Shown piece after piece: positions 1-10,725 of a stretch of DNA of 64,000 bases. The stretch lies in contig CACBEF010000001.1 of the NCBI GenBank assembly GCA_902538225.1, positions 1 through 64,000 of the forward strand, read 5' to 3'. The stretch's first letter is position 1, and each line of letters begins with the position of its first letter. This DNA is from an uncultured Prochlorococcus sp. Lineage in GTDB: Bacteria > Cyanobacteriota > Cyanobacteriia > PCC-6307 > Cyanobiaceae. A program made the translations under genes and the position numbers. The notes beneath the pieces are model-generated. The model was not told where the DNA came from and made no database searches. It worked only from the letters and a program-made list of their open reading frames with translations.

Positions 1-17
1 TTATTTTTAATGAAAAA

Positions 18-923
18 ATGACTGTTCAAAGAATACTTATCGTTTCAGGCACTCATGGGAATGAAATTAATCCTGTTTGGGCGGTTAAGAAATTTAATAG
101 AGAGGAAAATAGTTTAAATCATGGTATCGAGTATGAGTACATCATAGGAAATCCTGTTGCTTATGAAAAAGGTTACAGATATATAAATGTAGATTTAAAT
201 AGATCTTTTAAAGAAATTAATAATCATGATCAAGACAATAAAGGTGTTTATGAAATTAATAGAGCTAATTTTTTAGTCGATCAATTTGGAATTTATGGAT
301 CTCGGCCCTGTCAAATTGCAATTGATTTGCATACAACTACTGCAAATATGGGAACTAGCATTGTTTTGTATGGGAGGAGATTTAAAGATTTTTGTTTAGC
401 TGCATTACTGCAGAACAAATTTGGATTGCCTATTTATTTGCACGAAAAAGACAAAGCCCAAACAGGCTTTCTTGTAGAAGCTTGGCCATGTGGTTTAGTT
501 ATTGAAATAGGAGCTGTCGCACAAAATTTTTATGATCCAAAAATCATAGATAGATTCTTAATAATCATTAGATCTTTAAGGGAAGAGATAGATAAATTAA
601 AAAATAACCTTATAGAACTTCCAAAGGAATTGGTTGTTCATGTTCATCAAGGGAGTATAGATTATCCAAGAGATGAAAAAGGATATATTGATGGCCTAAT
701 ACATCCTGAAAGAATAAACCAAGATTGGAAAATGATTAAAAAAGGAGATCCATTATTTCTTGATAGCCAAGGAATAATTCATAAATATGATGGAGAACAA
801 TTGATTTGGCCTGTTTTTATTGGCGAAGTTGCCTATAAGGAAAAAAACATTGCCATGAGCTACACGAAGAAAGAAGTTATTAGTTCTAACAATCAATGGG
901 TTTATGAGTTTGAAAGCCTTTAG
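18..923 (+). CDS. Putative aspartoacylase / succinylglutamate desuccinylase family
   Basis: N-terminal GTHGNE zinc-binding motif, VDLNRSF, DLHTTTANMG; full-length ORF. Confidence 0.85.
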   Translation: MTVQRILIVSGTHGNEINPVWAVKKFNREENSLNHGIEYEYIIGNPVAYEKGYRYINVDLNRSFKEINNHDQDNKGVYEINRANFLVDQFGIYGSRPCQIAIDLHTTTANMGTSIVLYGRRFKDFCLAALLQNKFGLPIYLHEKDKAQTGFLVEAWPCGLVIEIGAVAQNFYDPKIIDRFLIIIRSLREEIDKLKNNLIELPKELVVHVHQGSIDYPRDEKGYIDGLIHPERINQDWKMIKKGDPLFLDSQGIIHKYDGEQLIWPVFIGEVAYKEKNIAMSYTKKEVISSNNQWVYEFESL

Positions 924-1040
924 ATTAAGAAACAAGGACAATAAATTGATGAAAACTAATAAGTATTTTTTATTTAAAAGATAAGTTTATTTAATATTTA
1001 ATGTTTTTATTTTTTTTGCTAAGTCTTAATCCTTAAAAAC

Positions 1041-1169
1041 TTAAATTCTTTCGCTCCAATAAATAACAGCTCCAAAAGCCTCTAATTGCAGTCTTCTATG
1101 CTTAGCCTCTCTTAAGGAAACCACCTCTTTCGATCTTTTTCCTTTAAGAAGCCATTCGATTATTACCAA
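1041..1169 (-). CDS. Small conserved-looking protein, 42 aa, TTG start: MVIIEWLLKGKRSKEVVSLREAKHRRLQLEAFGAVIYWSERI
   Basis: Hand translation of the minus strand; GAGGA 6 nt upstream of TTG; protein-like composition; fills the gap between aspartoacylase and psbA; below the ORF-track length cutoff. Confidence 0.65.
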   Translation of the reverse strand: MVIIEWLLKGKRSKEVVSLREAKHRRLQLEAFGAVIYWSERI

Positions 1170-1325
1170 GTTAAATCCTCAATAACAAAGAAAATATTAA
1201 GACATGGAGGTTCTTTTCTTTGATTTTGCAAAAAATAAGTTTACTTAAAGAAAAAAAATTACACATTTTTAGCGATTTTGGTCTAAAATCTTCGAAGCGG
1301 ATTTATTTTCCGTTTTTATTTACAC

Positions 1326-1341
1326 GTCTCACTTTAGAGAC
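1326..1341 (+). promoter_or_regulatory. Small hairpin in psbA 5' leader (GTCTC-ACTTTA-GAGAC)
   Basis: Perfect 5-bp inverted repeat 16 nt upstream of the psbA ATG. Confidence 0.35.
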
Positions 1342-1356
1342 ATACTTTACGAACTC

Positions 1357-2439
1357 ATGACAACTATTCAGCAGCAGCGTTCTTCGCTGTTAAAAGGTTG
1401 GCCACAGTTTTGTGAGTGGGTAACATCAACTAACAACAGAATTTATGTTGGTTGGTTCGGCGTCTTAATGATCCCATGCCTACTTACAGCAGCGGCTTGC
1501 TTCATCGTTGCATTCATCGCAGCACCACCAGTAGACATTGACGGAATTAGAGAGCCAGTTGCTGGTTCATTCCTATATGGAAACAACATCATTTCAGGTG
1601 CAGTTGTTCCTTCATCTAACGCTATTGGTCTACACTTCTACCCAATTTGGGAAGCAGCTACTGTAGATGAGTGGTTATACAACGGTGGTCCTTACCAACT
1701 TGTAATTTTCCACTTCCTAATAGGTATCTCAGCATACATGGGAAGACAGTGGGAGCTTTCATACCGTTTAGGTATGCGTCCATGGATCTGTGTTGCATAC
1801 TCTGCACCAGTTTCAGCAGCTTTCGCAGTATTCCTTGTATATCCATTCGGTCAAGGTTCATTCTCTGACGGAATGCCTCTAGGTATCTCTGGAACATTCA
1901 ACTTTATGTTTGTTTTCCAGGCAGAGCACAACATTCTTATGCACCCATTCCATATGGCTGGTGTTGCTGGTATGTTCGGAGGATCTTTATTCTCAGCTAT
2001 GCACGGTTCACTTGTTACTTCATCTTTAATTAGAGAAACAACTGAGACAGAATCTCAGAACTATGGTTACAAGTTCGGACAAGAAGAAGAAACATACAAC
2101 ATCGTTGCAGCTCATGGCTACTTCGGTCGTTTGATCTTCCAATATGCAAGTTTCAACAACAGCAGAAGTCTTCACTTCTTCCTAGCTGTATTCCCAGTTG
2201 TTTGTGTATGGTTAACTTCAATGGGTATCTGCACAATGGCATTCAACCTTAACGGTTTCAACTTCAACCAGTCAGTTGTTGATGCAAACGGTAAGATTGT
2301 TCCTACATGGGGTGATGTTCTTAATAGAGCAAACCTAGGTATGGAAGTAATGCACGAGCGTAACGCTCACAACTTCCCACTTGATCTAGCAGCAGCTGAG
2401 TCTACAACAGTAGCTCTTTCAGCTCCAGCTATCGGTTAA
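1357..2439 (+). CDS. psbA: Photosystem II D1 protein
   Basis: Near-identical to known D1 ([37 protein letters not shown]). Confidence 0.99.
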   Translation: MTTIQQQRSSLLKGWPQFCEWVTSTNNRIYVGWFGVLMIPCLLTAAACFIVAFIAAPPVDIDGIREPVAGSFLYGNNIISGAVVPSSNAIGLHFYPIWEAATVDEWLYNGGPYQLVIFHFLIGISAYMGRQWELSYRLGMRPWICVAYSAPVSAAFAVFLVYPFGQGSFSDGMPLGISGTFNFMFVFQAEHNILMHPFHMAGVAGMFGGSLFSAMHGSLVTSSLIRETTETESQNYGYKFGQEEETYNIVAAHGYFGRLIFQYASFNNSRSLHFFLAVFPVVCVWLTSMGICTMAFNLNGFNFNQSVVDANGKIVPTWGDVLNRANLGMEVMHERNAHNFPLDLAAAESTTVALSAPAIG

Positions 2440-2460
2440 GCTTAAAGTTCTTAAATTTAC

Positions 2461-2486
2461 AAGCCCCCTTTTTGGGGGCTTTTTTT
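2461..2486 (+). terminator. Rho-independent terminator of psbA
   Basis: AAGCCCCC TTTTT GGGGGCTT followed by a T-run. Confidence 0.9.
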
Positions 2487-2546
2487 GTTTAATTTTCAAT
2501 TGGTTTCATATAATGTTTATATATAGATAAAACATTTGATATTTCT

Positions 2547-3644
2547 ATGAGTAGTATTTTTGGAACAATTTTTCGTGTTAGTACTTTTGGAGAATCACAT
2601 GGTGGTGCAGTGGGAGTTATCCTTGATGGATGTCCCCCTAAGTTAAAAGTAGATATAAATCTGATACAAAATGAATTAGATAGGCGAAGACCTGGCCAAA
2701 GTGATATTACAACACCCAGAAATGAAGAAGATAAAATTGAAATATTAAGTGGAATAAAGGAAGGGTTAACACTCGGAACTCCAATAGCAATGTTGGTAAG
2801 AAACAAGGATCAAAGACCAGGAGATTATAATAATTTGGAGCAAGTATTTAGACCTTCGCACGCAGATGGTACATATCATCTGAAATATGGAATTCAGGCA
2901 AGTTCTGGGGGTGGAAGAGCCTCTGCAAGAGAAACAATTGGGAGAGTAGCTGCTGGTGCTGTAGCAAAACAATTATTAAAAAACTTCTGTAACACTGAAA
3001 TACTATCTTGGGTAAAGCGTATACATGATATTGATTCTGATATAAATAAAGAAAAGATTTCTCTCAACAAAATAGATTCTAATATTGTTAGATGTCCTGA
3101 TGAACAGGTATCAGCAGAAATGATAGATAGAATTAAGCAATTAAAGCGTCAAGGAGACTCTTGTGGCGGTGTTATTGAATGTCTAGTAAGAAATGTCCCT
3201 TCTGGTCTTGGAATGCCTGTTTTTGATAAATTAGAAGCTGATTTAGCAAAGGCTTTGATGTCTTTGCCTGCCACGAAAGGCTTTGAAATAGGTTCAGGTT
3301 TCTCTGGAACTTATTTAAAAGGAAGCGAACATAATGATGCCTTTATTAAATCTGATGATATTAGGAAGTTAAGAACAATATCTAATAATTCAGGCGGTAT
3401 ACAGGGAGGAATAAGTAATGGCGAAAATATTGAGATGAAGATAGCTTTTAAACCTACCGCAACTATCGGGAAAGAACAGAAAACAGTAAATGCTGAAGGA
3501 AAAGAAGTTTTGATGAAAGCAAAAGGGAGACATGATCCATGCGTTCTACCAAGAGCAGTTCCTATGGTTGATGCTATGGTGGCTTTAGTACTTGCTGATC
3601 ACTTACTCCTGAATCAAGCTCAATGTGGATTGATCAATAATTAG
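2547..3644 (+). CDS. aroC: Chorismate synthase
   Basis: [55 protein letters not shown]. Confidence 0.97.
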   Translation: MSSIFGTIFRVSTFGESHGGAVGVILDGCPPKLKVDINLIQNELDRRRPGQSDITTPRNEEDKIEILSGIKEGLTLGTPIAMLVRNKDQRPGDYNNLEQVFRPSHADGTYHLKYGIQASSGGGRASARETIGRVAAGAVAKQLLKNFCNTEILSWVKRIHDIDSDINKEKISLNKIDSNIVRCPDEQVSAEMIDRIKQLKRQGDSCGGVIECLVRNVPSGLGMPVFDKLEADLAKALMSLPATKGFEIGSGFSGTYLKGSEHNDAFIKSDDIRKLRTISNNSGGIQGGISNGENIEMKIAFKPTATIGKEQKTVNAEGKEVLMKAKGRHDPCVLPRAVPMVDAMVALVLADHLLLNQAQCGLINN

Positions 3645-3678
3645 TAGTTTTGTTAAATAAATTATATTAATCTTTGAT

Positions 3679-4305
3679 TTAATTATTTTTGAGCCATTCA
3701 CATATTTTTGGATCAAAATTTTTTTTTATAATACCTTTATCTCCAATCACGATTGCTTTATATCCTAAAGATTTATAAGTTTTTACATCATTGATTGATA
3801 AGCCTCCAGCAGCTATGAAATCAATACTTTTAAAGTTGAGTATATCTATGGAACTATCTTTACTTTTTATTGGATAAATTTTGATAATGTTGCAATTTAA
3901 ATTTATCGCTTCCTCAAGATCTTTTAAATTTTGAATTCCGGGAATTAATAAATAATTTTTTGACTTAGAATAATTGAAAAGATCTTTATCCCAAAATTTC
4001 ATCATAGAAAAATTTAATCCAATTTTTAATGAATCTTCTATTGATTGCTTATTAAGTATGGAGGCAGAGCCTAAATTAATTCTTGGAAATTTGAGTTTGA
4101 TTTCATATACAAAATCCAACCACTTTTCGTTGTTTGACCAACTTATTTCAATATTCTTTAATCCTAATTTTACTAAGCTTTCTAATTCTTCAAAAAATGA
4201 ATTCTTTATAAAAGTATTTGAGTAAATATTATCTTCCGGTTTTATGAGTAAAAAAAAAGATTCTTTTAGCAGCAAATATGAAAAAAAATCTTCTTTAATA
4301 TTCAT
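3679..4305 (-). CDS. Divergent KDPG/KHG aldolase-like TIM-barrel protein
   Basis: Eda-like pattern: IEISW (catalytic Glu), IPGIQNLKDL, IIKIYP (Schiff-base Lys), AAGGLSINDV. Confidence 0.7.
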   Translation of the reverse strand: MNIKEDFFSYLLLKESFFLLIKPEDNIYSNTFIKNSFFEELESLVKLGLKNIEISWSNNEKWLDFVYEIKLKFPRINLGSASILNKQSIEDSLKIGLNFSMMKFWDKDLFNYSKSKNYLLIPGIQNLKDLEEAINLNCNIIKIYPIKSKDSSIDILNFKSIDFIAAGGLSINDVKTYKSLGYKAIVIGDKGIIKKNFDPKICEWLKNN

Positions 4306-4325
4306 TAAATATTTATTTTTTAAAA

Positions 4326-6179
4326 CTAAAGATAATTTGCTACTTTAACTTCTGATCGGTTAAGCAAATCTTGAATATCTTCAGTGTCTATAGTTTCTCT
4401 TTCAATAAGCATTTGAGCCATTTCGTCCAAAACAGTTCTATTATCTGATAGGACTTTTGTAGCCCTCTTATATGCAACATCAACAAGTTCTGAAACCTCT
4501 TCATCAATTGTTGCGGCTGTATCTTCAGAGAAGTCTCTTGTAGAACTCATGTCTCTTCCGAGAAACATTCCACCTTGAGATTGACCTAAAGCGACTGGAC
4601 CTATTTTGTCACTCATACCAAATTTAGTAATCATCTGTCTTGCTACATTAGCAACTTGTTGTAAATCATTTGAAGCGCCTGTTGTTACCTCTTCTTCGCC
4701 ATAGACTATTTCTTCAGCAACTCTTCCACCAAGAGCTACAGCCATTTGATTTTGAAGGTAAGAACGAGAATAAAGACCAGATTCCATTCTTTCTTCACTT
4801 GGAGTAAAGAAGGTTAAACCTCCAGCTTGACCTCTAGGAATTATTGAAACTTTTGCTACAGGATCATAATCAGGCATTAATGCTCCAACGAGTGCATGAC
4901 CAGCTTCATGATAAGCAACTAATTCTTTTTTCTTATCACTGATGACTCTATCTTTCTTTTCTGGGCCAGCCATAACTCTTTCAATAGCATCACCGACTTC
5001 ATCATTACTTACTTTATCTAAATCTTTTCTGGCTGCTAATATTGCTGCCTCATTTAAAAGATTAGCTAAATCTGCGCCAGTAAATCCTGGAGTTCTTCTA
5101 GCAACTTTATCTAAATCAACGTCTTTTGAAAGAGTTTTATCTTTCGCATGAACATTTAATATCTGTAATCTTCCAGCGTAATCAGGTCTATCTACTGTTA
5201 CCTGTCTATCGAATCTTCCAGGACGCATTAAAGCTGAATCTAAGACGTCAGGTCTATTGGTAGCAGCTACAATTATTATTCCTGAATTACCTTCAAAACC
5301 GTCCATTTCGGTTAGGAGTTGGTTTAATGTTTGTTCTCTTTCATCATTTCCTCCGCCCATACCAGCACCTCTTTGTCTTCCAACTGCATCTATCTCGTCG
5401 ATGAATACAATACAAGGAGCATTCTTTTTAGCTTGTTCGAAAAGATCTCTAACTCTGCTAGCTCCAACTCCTACAAACATCTCTACAAATTCTGAACCTG
5501 ATATTGAGAAAAAAGGTACACCTGCTTCTCCGGCTACTGCTTTTGCTAGCAATGTTTTGCCTGTACCAGGAGGGCCAACAAGAAGTACACCTTTTGGAAT
5601 TTTCGCACCGACTGCAGTAAATCTATCTGGACTTTTGAGAAAATCTACTACTTCAGTTAATTCTAATTTTGCACCTTCAACACCTGCGACATCTGAGAAG
5701 GTAACTTGTGTGGATGGTTCCATTTGCAGTCTGGCTTTACTCTTGCCAAAACTCATGGCAGGGTTACCACCTCCAGCATTTCCGCTTTGAGATCTTCTGA
5801 AAAGAAAAAATAGTCCTCCAATTAAAAGGACTGGGAAAATCAAACTACTTATAGCCTGTTGCCATGGATTGGCTAATTTTGTAGGAGTTACAGCTATATC
5901 TACATTATTCTCAGTCAGTATTTTTAATAAATCTTTATCAGGGGCTAAATTTACTTCAGACCTGCTCCCGTCATTTTCAACAACTTGAGCTGTGGCATTA
6001 TCTGGAGATATTAGGACTCTACTGATTTCTTTATCTTGGACTGCCTCAATAAAATCACTATATCTCAATGTCTTAGTAGAACTTTCAGTACTAGGTTTAT
6101 CAAAAACAGAAGTACCAATGAAAATTACAGTAATGACAGCTAGGACATAAAGTCCTACGTTTCTCCAACGTTTGTTCAC
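4326..6179 (-). CDS. ftsH: ATP-dependent zinc metalloprotease FtsH
   Basis: [21 protein letters not shown] region, HEAGH zinc motif. Confidence 0.98.
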   Translation of the reverse strand: MNKRWRNVGLYVLAVITVIFIGTSVFDKPSTESSTKTLRYSDFIEAVQDKEISRVLISPDNATAQVVENDGSRSEVNLAPDKDLLKILTENNVDIAVTPTKLANPWQQAISSLIFPVLLIGGLFFLFRRSQSGNAGGGNPAMSFGKSKARLQMEPSTQVTFSDVAGVEGAKLELTEVVDFLKSPDRFTAVGAKIPKGVLLVGPPGTGKTLLAKAVAGEAGVPFFSISGSEFVEMFVGVGASRVRDLFEQAKKNAPCIVFIDEIDAVGRQRGAGMGGGNDEREQTLNQLLTEMDGFEGNSGIIIVAATNRPDVLDSALMRPGRFDRQVTVDRPDYAGRLQILNVHAKDKTLSKDVDLDKVARRTPGFTGADLANLLNEAAILAARKDLDKVSNDEVGDAIERVMAGPEKKDRVISDKKKELVAYHEAGHALVGALMPDYDPVAKVSIIPRGQAGGLTFFTPSEERMESGLYSRSYLQNQMAVALGGRVAEEIVYGEEEVTTGASNDLQQVANVARQMITKFGMSDKIGPVALGQSQGGMFLGRDMSSTRDFSEDTAATIDEEVSELVDVAYKRATKVLSDNRTVLDEMAQMLIERETIDTEDIQDLLNRSEVKVANYL

Positions 6180-6225
6180 GATAAAAAATCTTTAATAAAT
6201 CTATAATACTAATAATAAAACAATA

Positions 6226-7401
6226 TTAAGAGCGTCTTAGAACATCTACTACACTTTTGAATGCAAACCATTCAGGAATTTGTTCGCCATTCCTCAATTT
6301 CTTTCTAAATTCAGTACCACTAAGTTTCATAATTTCATAATTAAATTCTTTAGCTTCTTCAGCTGTTATGTATCCTTTTTCCTTTGTATAAACTAAATTT
6401 TTTGAAGGAACAGTCTGCATCATCAATTCATCTGCGCACTTATTCGCAAAATTCTGGGCGTCATATGGGCCATAAAAATCTTCACCAGTTGATGATGACT
6501 TACAACCAGCCATATCTCTACCAATAATAAAATGGGTACAGCCATAATTTCTTCTGATTATCATATGCTGAAGAGCTTCTCTTGGCCCTGCCATATGCAT
6601 TGAATAAGGTAAAAAAGCCCATTTTATTCTTTCATCAGATATTTCCTCTTCTAATTCTTTATAGGTCAAATATCTAACTTTTCCAGGGATATCATCTTGT
6701 TGAGTTGGTCCACAAGTTGGATGTACTAAAACCACTGAGTTAGAGGAGACATTATCTGAGAGTAAGGCATTAGTAAATAACTCATAATGTGCTCTATGAA
6801 TTGGGTTTCTGCATTGAAATGCAACTACATCATGATTTGATGGGAGTGTAGATCTAACTTCATCAGGGGTTTTGCAGGGGAATTCTCTAACTGGTAGTTC
6901 GAAACCATAAACTCTTCCTCCTATATAAAATCTCCCTCGCTCGTTAAAAATCATCTTAACAGCAGGATGATCTAAAGAATTAGTACCATAACAAAGTTTA
7001 GCTTCTAAGGATTTGTCAGGCTCCCATTTAGAGCTAACTTCTAAAACTGCTATTTTTTGTTTTTTATAAGTAAGCAATATTGTCTCTCCAGCTTTTACTT
7101 TTTCATTATTTGAATCAAATACAATAGGCAAGCCAAAAAGCAACCCGTTTGTATTTCTATTATTTTTAATTACCGAGTTGTAGTTATTTTCATCCATAAA
7201 ACCTTCCAATGGAGAAAAAGCTCCAACCATCAAAAGTTCTACATCGCAAGCATTTCTCTCGCTACATTCAAACTCATAAGTAGCTTTAGAAATAAGATCA
7301 TTTTTAAGTTTTTTATCTTTGATAATTAAATTTTTTAGTTCCCCTCCATAAGGCGGTATTAGTCCATTAATATCTGTTTTAGTTTTTTGTTGTAATTCCA
7401 T
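6226..7401 (-). CDS. sat: ATP sulfurylase
   Basis: QCRNPIHRAHYEL, GRDMAGCKSSSTGEDFYGPYDAQ. Confidence 0.96.
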   Translation of the reverse strand: MELQQKTKTDINGLIPPYGGELKNLIIKDKKLKNDLISKATYEFECSERNACDVELLMVGAFSPLEGFMDENNYNSVIKNNRNTNGLLFGLPIVFDSNNEKVKAGETILLTYKKQKIAVLEVSSKWEPDKSLEAKLCYGTNSLDHPAVKMIFNERGRFYIGGRVYGFELPVREFPCKTPDEVRSTLPSNHDVVAFQCRNPIHRAHYELFTNALLSDNVSSNSVVLVHPTCGPTQQDDIPGKVRYLTYKELEEEISDERIKWAFLPYSMHMAGPREALQHMIIRRNYGCTHFIIGRDMAGCKSSSTGEDFYGPYDAQNFANKCADELMMQTVPSKNLVYTKEKGYITAEEAKEFNYEIMKLSGTEFRKKLRNGEQIPEWFAFKSVVDVLRRS

Positions 7402-7438
7402 TTTTTAAATTGATAAAGAAAAATTTTGAAAAAAAAAG

Positions 7439-7462
7439 AGGGGTTTAACCCCCTTTTTTTCT
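7439..7462 (-). terminator. Rho-independent terminator of psbO
   Basis: GGGG-TTTAA-CCCC inverted repeat flanked by A/T tracts, downstream of the minus-strand psbO stop. Confidence 0.7.
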
Positions 7463-7472
7463 TAAGTAGGAT

Positions 7473-8312
7473 TTATGCCTTTCTTCCGTAAAGCTCCCCA
7501 ATTATTTTTACATCAAGTGGATCCTTTGAACCCATATCTGTATCTGAAGGTTGGATAGCTTCAAAAGTACCAGCAAATTCGTCTGTGTCAGAATCTACAT
7601 TGTTGATTGAAAGAGTAATAACGCCAGTACCGTTTACATCAACTTTAATATTTTCTTTTGCAAGTTCTTCGTCATCTCCTCCTAATGCAACTAAACCTTG
7701 AGCATATTCAACACCAGTATTTTTAGCTCTTGCCTTAGGATCTAGAAAGTCACCAGTTCTGTAGTTAGGTGTAAATGTTGAACCACTAACCTCAGTGCCT
7801 GGCTCAATAGATGAAGGTAAATCAGCTGTAAGATCTTTTGCTGAGAATGCAAATGGCACCTCTAATCCACCAGGAGTTAATACAGTAATAAGTTGAAAAT
7901 CGATACCACCCTTTTCAGTGAAAGTTCCTGAATCTATATCTCCATAAACTTCTGTCACTGTGGTGTTATTTCTAGGACTAATAATTTTTGTAGAAACAAA
8001 TTCTGCAGCTTTTCGTTTTGTACCTGGCACTTTTACATAAACTTCTGTTGGATGCATGCATATCCCTTTAAGGCTATCTCCATTCCCTAGAGATATTGAT
8101 CCGACAAGAGATGATTCTAATGTAGGGCAATCATTAGCTTTTCCTGTGTTAACAACATCTGTGAATTGTGCATTTCCTCTTTCAGAAAAAGCAAATGTTT
8201 TAACAGGTACGAAAGCAAAAGTTATACAAATTGAAATAACAAAAGCTAAGAAAGAACGAATTCTCATAATTAAAGTTGCAGTAAAGTTCTGTGACGATAG
8301 ATTAATGGTCAT
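7473..8312 (-). CDS. psbO: Photosystem II manganese-stabilizing polypeptide
   Basis: CMHPTEVYVKVPGTKRKAAEFV, TGVEYAQGLVALGGDDEEL; true start probably the internal Met at about 8267 (MRIRSFLAFV signal peptide). Confidence 0.96.
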   Translation of the reverse strand: MTINLSSQNFTATLIMRIRSFLAFVISICITFAFVPVKTFAFSERGNAQFTDVVNTGKANDCPTLESSLVGSISLGNGDSLKGICMHPTEVYVKVPGTKRKAAEFVSTKIISPRNNTTVTEVYGDIDSGTFTEKGGIDFQLITVLTPGGLEVPFAFSAKDLTADLPSSIEPGTEVSGSTFTPNYRTGDFLDPKARAKNTGVEYAQGLVALGGDDEELAKENIKVDVNGTGVITLSINNVDSDTDEFAGTFEAIQPSDTDMGSKDPLDVKIIGELYGRKA

Positions 8313-8484
8313 CTAATAAGTTCAGTACGGATATTACAAGGGAAAGGACCATAAAAGATAGGACTATTAAATCCTCGAAACAACCCGTAGCTTTTTAGAT
8401 TTTAAAAAACTGGAATTATTTTAAGCTATCACATTATTTTTAATGATTAAGATTACAAAAAAATACAAATTAAAAAAATTTTTT

Positions 8485-9741
8485 TTATTTTTTTAATGAA
8501 ATAATTTGGGTTATTAATTTATTTGCTAAATCAATTTTTGATGTTTTGTTAATGTAGTGTTCCATATTGTTAGTATCGAATAGCCAACCTTCATTTTGTG
8601 CTAAAAATCCAAATCCTTGGCCTTCAAGATCAATTGGATTTGCGAATAGATAATCACAACCCTTTTGGATAATCTTTTCTTTAATTGTAATTCTTGCCTC
8701 TTCGATAGATCCTGTAAAAGCACAAAATCCTACAAAAACTTGGTTATCTTTTTTTGCTTTACTAATTGTTTTTAAAATGTCTGGGACTAGCTCAATGTTT
8801 TGATTCAAATGAGCATTAATTTGATTTTTTGGAATTTTAGCTGAAGTATCAGAGGTTATTTTGAAATCAGATACTGCTGCATTCATGAAAAAATAATCGC
8901 AATTTGATATTTCATTATTAAGTGCCCTAATTAAATCAACACTAGTTTCAATTTCATATCTTTTTATTCCATCAGTAAGATTCTTATCAATTTTCAGAGG
9001 ACCATGAACATATTTTACTTGTGCTCCCCTGAACCTCGCTACTTGAGAAAGAAGTAGGCCCATAGCTCCAGAACTTTTGTTAGTAATTTGTCTTGCCGCG
9101 TCAATTTTCTCTGAAGTACACCCTCCAGTTATTAAAATTTCTTTATTAAGTAAATCTTTGCGATATTCATTTGGTTTGTGTGAAGCTATAAATTCAAGAG
9201 CTAATTGGATTAGATCATTTGGAGGTATCTTTCCGATGCCAATAGCATCACATGCTAAGAGGCCTTCACTTGGTTGCAAAGACAAAACATTTTCGTAATT
9301 CTGTAAATTCTTATAATTTTTTTGGACAGCTTTATTTAGCCACATTTGTGTATTCATTGCTGGGGCAACAATAATTGGCTTTATATTTGCGATTAAAATG
9401 CTTGGGATCAATCCCTCTGCATTTCCAGTTACCCATTTTGCTAATGTTGTCGCTGTTAAAGGGGCGATGATTAAAATATCAGCCCAATTACTTAGTTCTA
9501 TGTGAAGAGGTGTTGATTGACTATCAGACCATTGATCATTTTCTAAAATGCACTGGTTTCTACTTAAAATAGAAATAGAAAGCGGCTTTATTAATTTTTC
9601 TGCATTTTTTGATAAAACGCATCTTATTTCATAATTTTCTTTCGCTAATTGGCTAACTAATAATGGAATTCTTACAGCTGCAATACTTCCAGTTATTAAT
9701 AAAAGAACCTTTATTTTGGAGTCTTTAATTTTAGTTTTCAT
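8485..9741 (-). CDS. coaBC: Bifunctional phosphopantothenoylcysteine decarboxylase / phosphopantothenate-cysteine ligase
   Basis: TGSIAAVRIPLL, APAMNTQMW, ITGGCTSEKIDAARQITNKSSGAMG. Confidence 0.93.
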   Translation of the reverse strand: MKTKIKDSKIKVLLLITGSIAAVRIPLLVSQLAKENYEIRCVLSKNAEKLIKPLSISILSRNQCILENDQWSDSQSTPLHIELSNWADILIIAPLTATTLAKWVTGNAEGLIPSILIANIKPIIVAPAMNTQMWLNKAVQKNYKNLQNYENVLSLQPSEGLLACDAIGIGKIPPNDLIQLALEFIASHKPNEYRKDLLNKEILITGGCTSEKIDAARQITNKSSGAMGLLLSQVARFRGAQVKYVHGPLKIDKNLTDGIKRYEIETSVDLIRALNNEISNCDYFFMNAAVSDFKITSDTSAKIPKNQINAHLNQNIELVPDILKTISKAKKDNQVFVGFCAFTGSIEEARITIKEKIIQKGCDYLFANPIDLEGQGFGFLAQNEGWLFDTNNMEHYINKTSKIDLANKLITQIISLKK

Positions 9742-9967
9742 CGAAAGGTTCCTGATCGAGGAGATGGGTATAATTGGTTGTTAATTCAGGTCTATTGATT
9801 GCGAGAGCCCTCAGTAAGTGCCAGTCTTTCAAACAATCAAATGGGGAATTATAATTGTCTTCCTCTAGCCTTTTAGCGAGCTCAAGGGTCATTTCTTCAT
9901 CAAAAGAATTTACTAGTTCCTCACTTATTTTATTTTCAGAAATGAATTTCATATTGAGTAAAGTCAA
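9731..9967 (-). CDS. DUF2555-like cyanobacterial protein
   Basis: Short conserved cyanobacterial protein (LAKRLEEDNYNSPFDCLKDWHLLRALAINRPEL), overlaps coaBC. Confidence 0.7.
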   Translation of the reverse strand: MTLLNMKFISENKISEELVNSFDEEMTLELAKRLEEDNYNSPFDCLKDWHLLRALAINRPELTTNYTHLLDQEPFDEN

Positions 9968-10024
9968 TATACTCTAATAATAAAGCCTCAAGTAATTATT
10001 TAAAATTGATATAAGAATTAAGTA

Positions 10025-10041
10025 CATATTCCAAGAATATG
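10025..10041. repeat. 7-3-7 perfect inverted repeat CATATTC-CAA-GAATATG
   Basis: Direct reading; in the divergent spacer between the DUF2555 gene and 10170 ORF. Confidence 0.6.
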
Positions 10042-10169
10042 ATAATTTTCAATTTTCAAAATCTTTTCAAATTGTTGAAAGTTCATTTATCTTCATTCTC
10101 AGTCATAAATATACAAACTCTCCTTTTCAAAAATATTCTTTCTTAAAATAATCTTGAAAAATTTATATC

Positions 10170-10370
10170 ATGTCACAAAATAAAAGAGAGCAAGTCATTA
10201 GTCACATACGCTATTTAAGGCAAGAGCTCAGAGAAATGCATTTAGGAATAAAAGAAGATGACCTTTTACCTGAACCAGGCGAATTAAAAGGATTAATGGC
10301 TCAGTTGGAAGCATTACTTGAATTAATAGAAGGAAATACTAAAATTCAATCAAACTCTGAAGCGGCTTAG
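10170..10370 (+). CDS. Conserved hypothetical protein
   Basis: Clean 66-aa ORF, protein-like composition, upstream of a ycf20-like gene. Confidence 0.65.
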   Translation: MSQNKREQVISHIRYLRQELREMHLGIKEDDLLPEPGELKGLMAQLEALLELIEGNTKIQSNSEAA

Positions 10371-10381
10371 TTTAATGCAAA

Positions 10382-10723
10382 ATGGTTGTTAAACCTCAAA
10401 AGACAAAATTTCAACTAAAAATTGTGGAAAATATTCAGACATTAAGTATTTGGGCTAATAATCCATGGCGAAGATATTCAATATCATTGATTACACTTTT
10501 AATCGGCTACTTTTTTGGAAGTTCTCTTGGTATGGTAAGTGCCGTTGTGGAACTCATGGATCCTGTAGCGGCTTTTTTATCAGTAGTTTTTATTGAGTTT
10601 TTAATAGTTCTAAGAAGAAATTTTAGATTTGAAAGGAAAAAGAAATTTTTAGTACTTTTACTAGATTCTTTAAGATTGGGATTATTTTATGGTTTCTTTA
10701 CTGAAAGTCTTAAGTTGCTATAA
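10382..10723 (+). CDS. DUF565 / Ycf20-like membrane protein
   Basis: NPWRRYSISLITLLIGYFFGSSLG, DPVAAFLSV, ERKKKFLVLLLDSLRLGLFYGFF. Confidence 0.75.
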   Translation: MVVKPQKTKFQLKIVENIQTLSIWANNPWRRYSISLITLLIGYFFGSSLGMVSAVVELMDPVAAFLSVVFIEFLIVLRRNFRFERKKKFLVLLLDSLRLGLFYGFFTESLKLL

Positions 10724-10725
10724 AT

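Noticed and set aside
753-941. 62-aa minus ORF over the aspartoacylase 3' end
   Set aside because: Overlaps a clear conserved CDS; no motif
1658-1897. Overlapping ORFs on both strands within psbA (1658-1897 minus, 1671-1868 plus)
   Set aside because: Shadow ORFs caused by the biased codon usage of psbA
5257-5790. 177-aa plus-strand ORF antisense to ftsH
   Set aside because: It is a shadow frame of a highly conserved gene; composition (Ser/Pro/Ile-rich) is typical of antisense translation and no motif is recognisable
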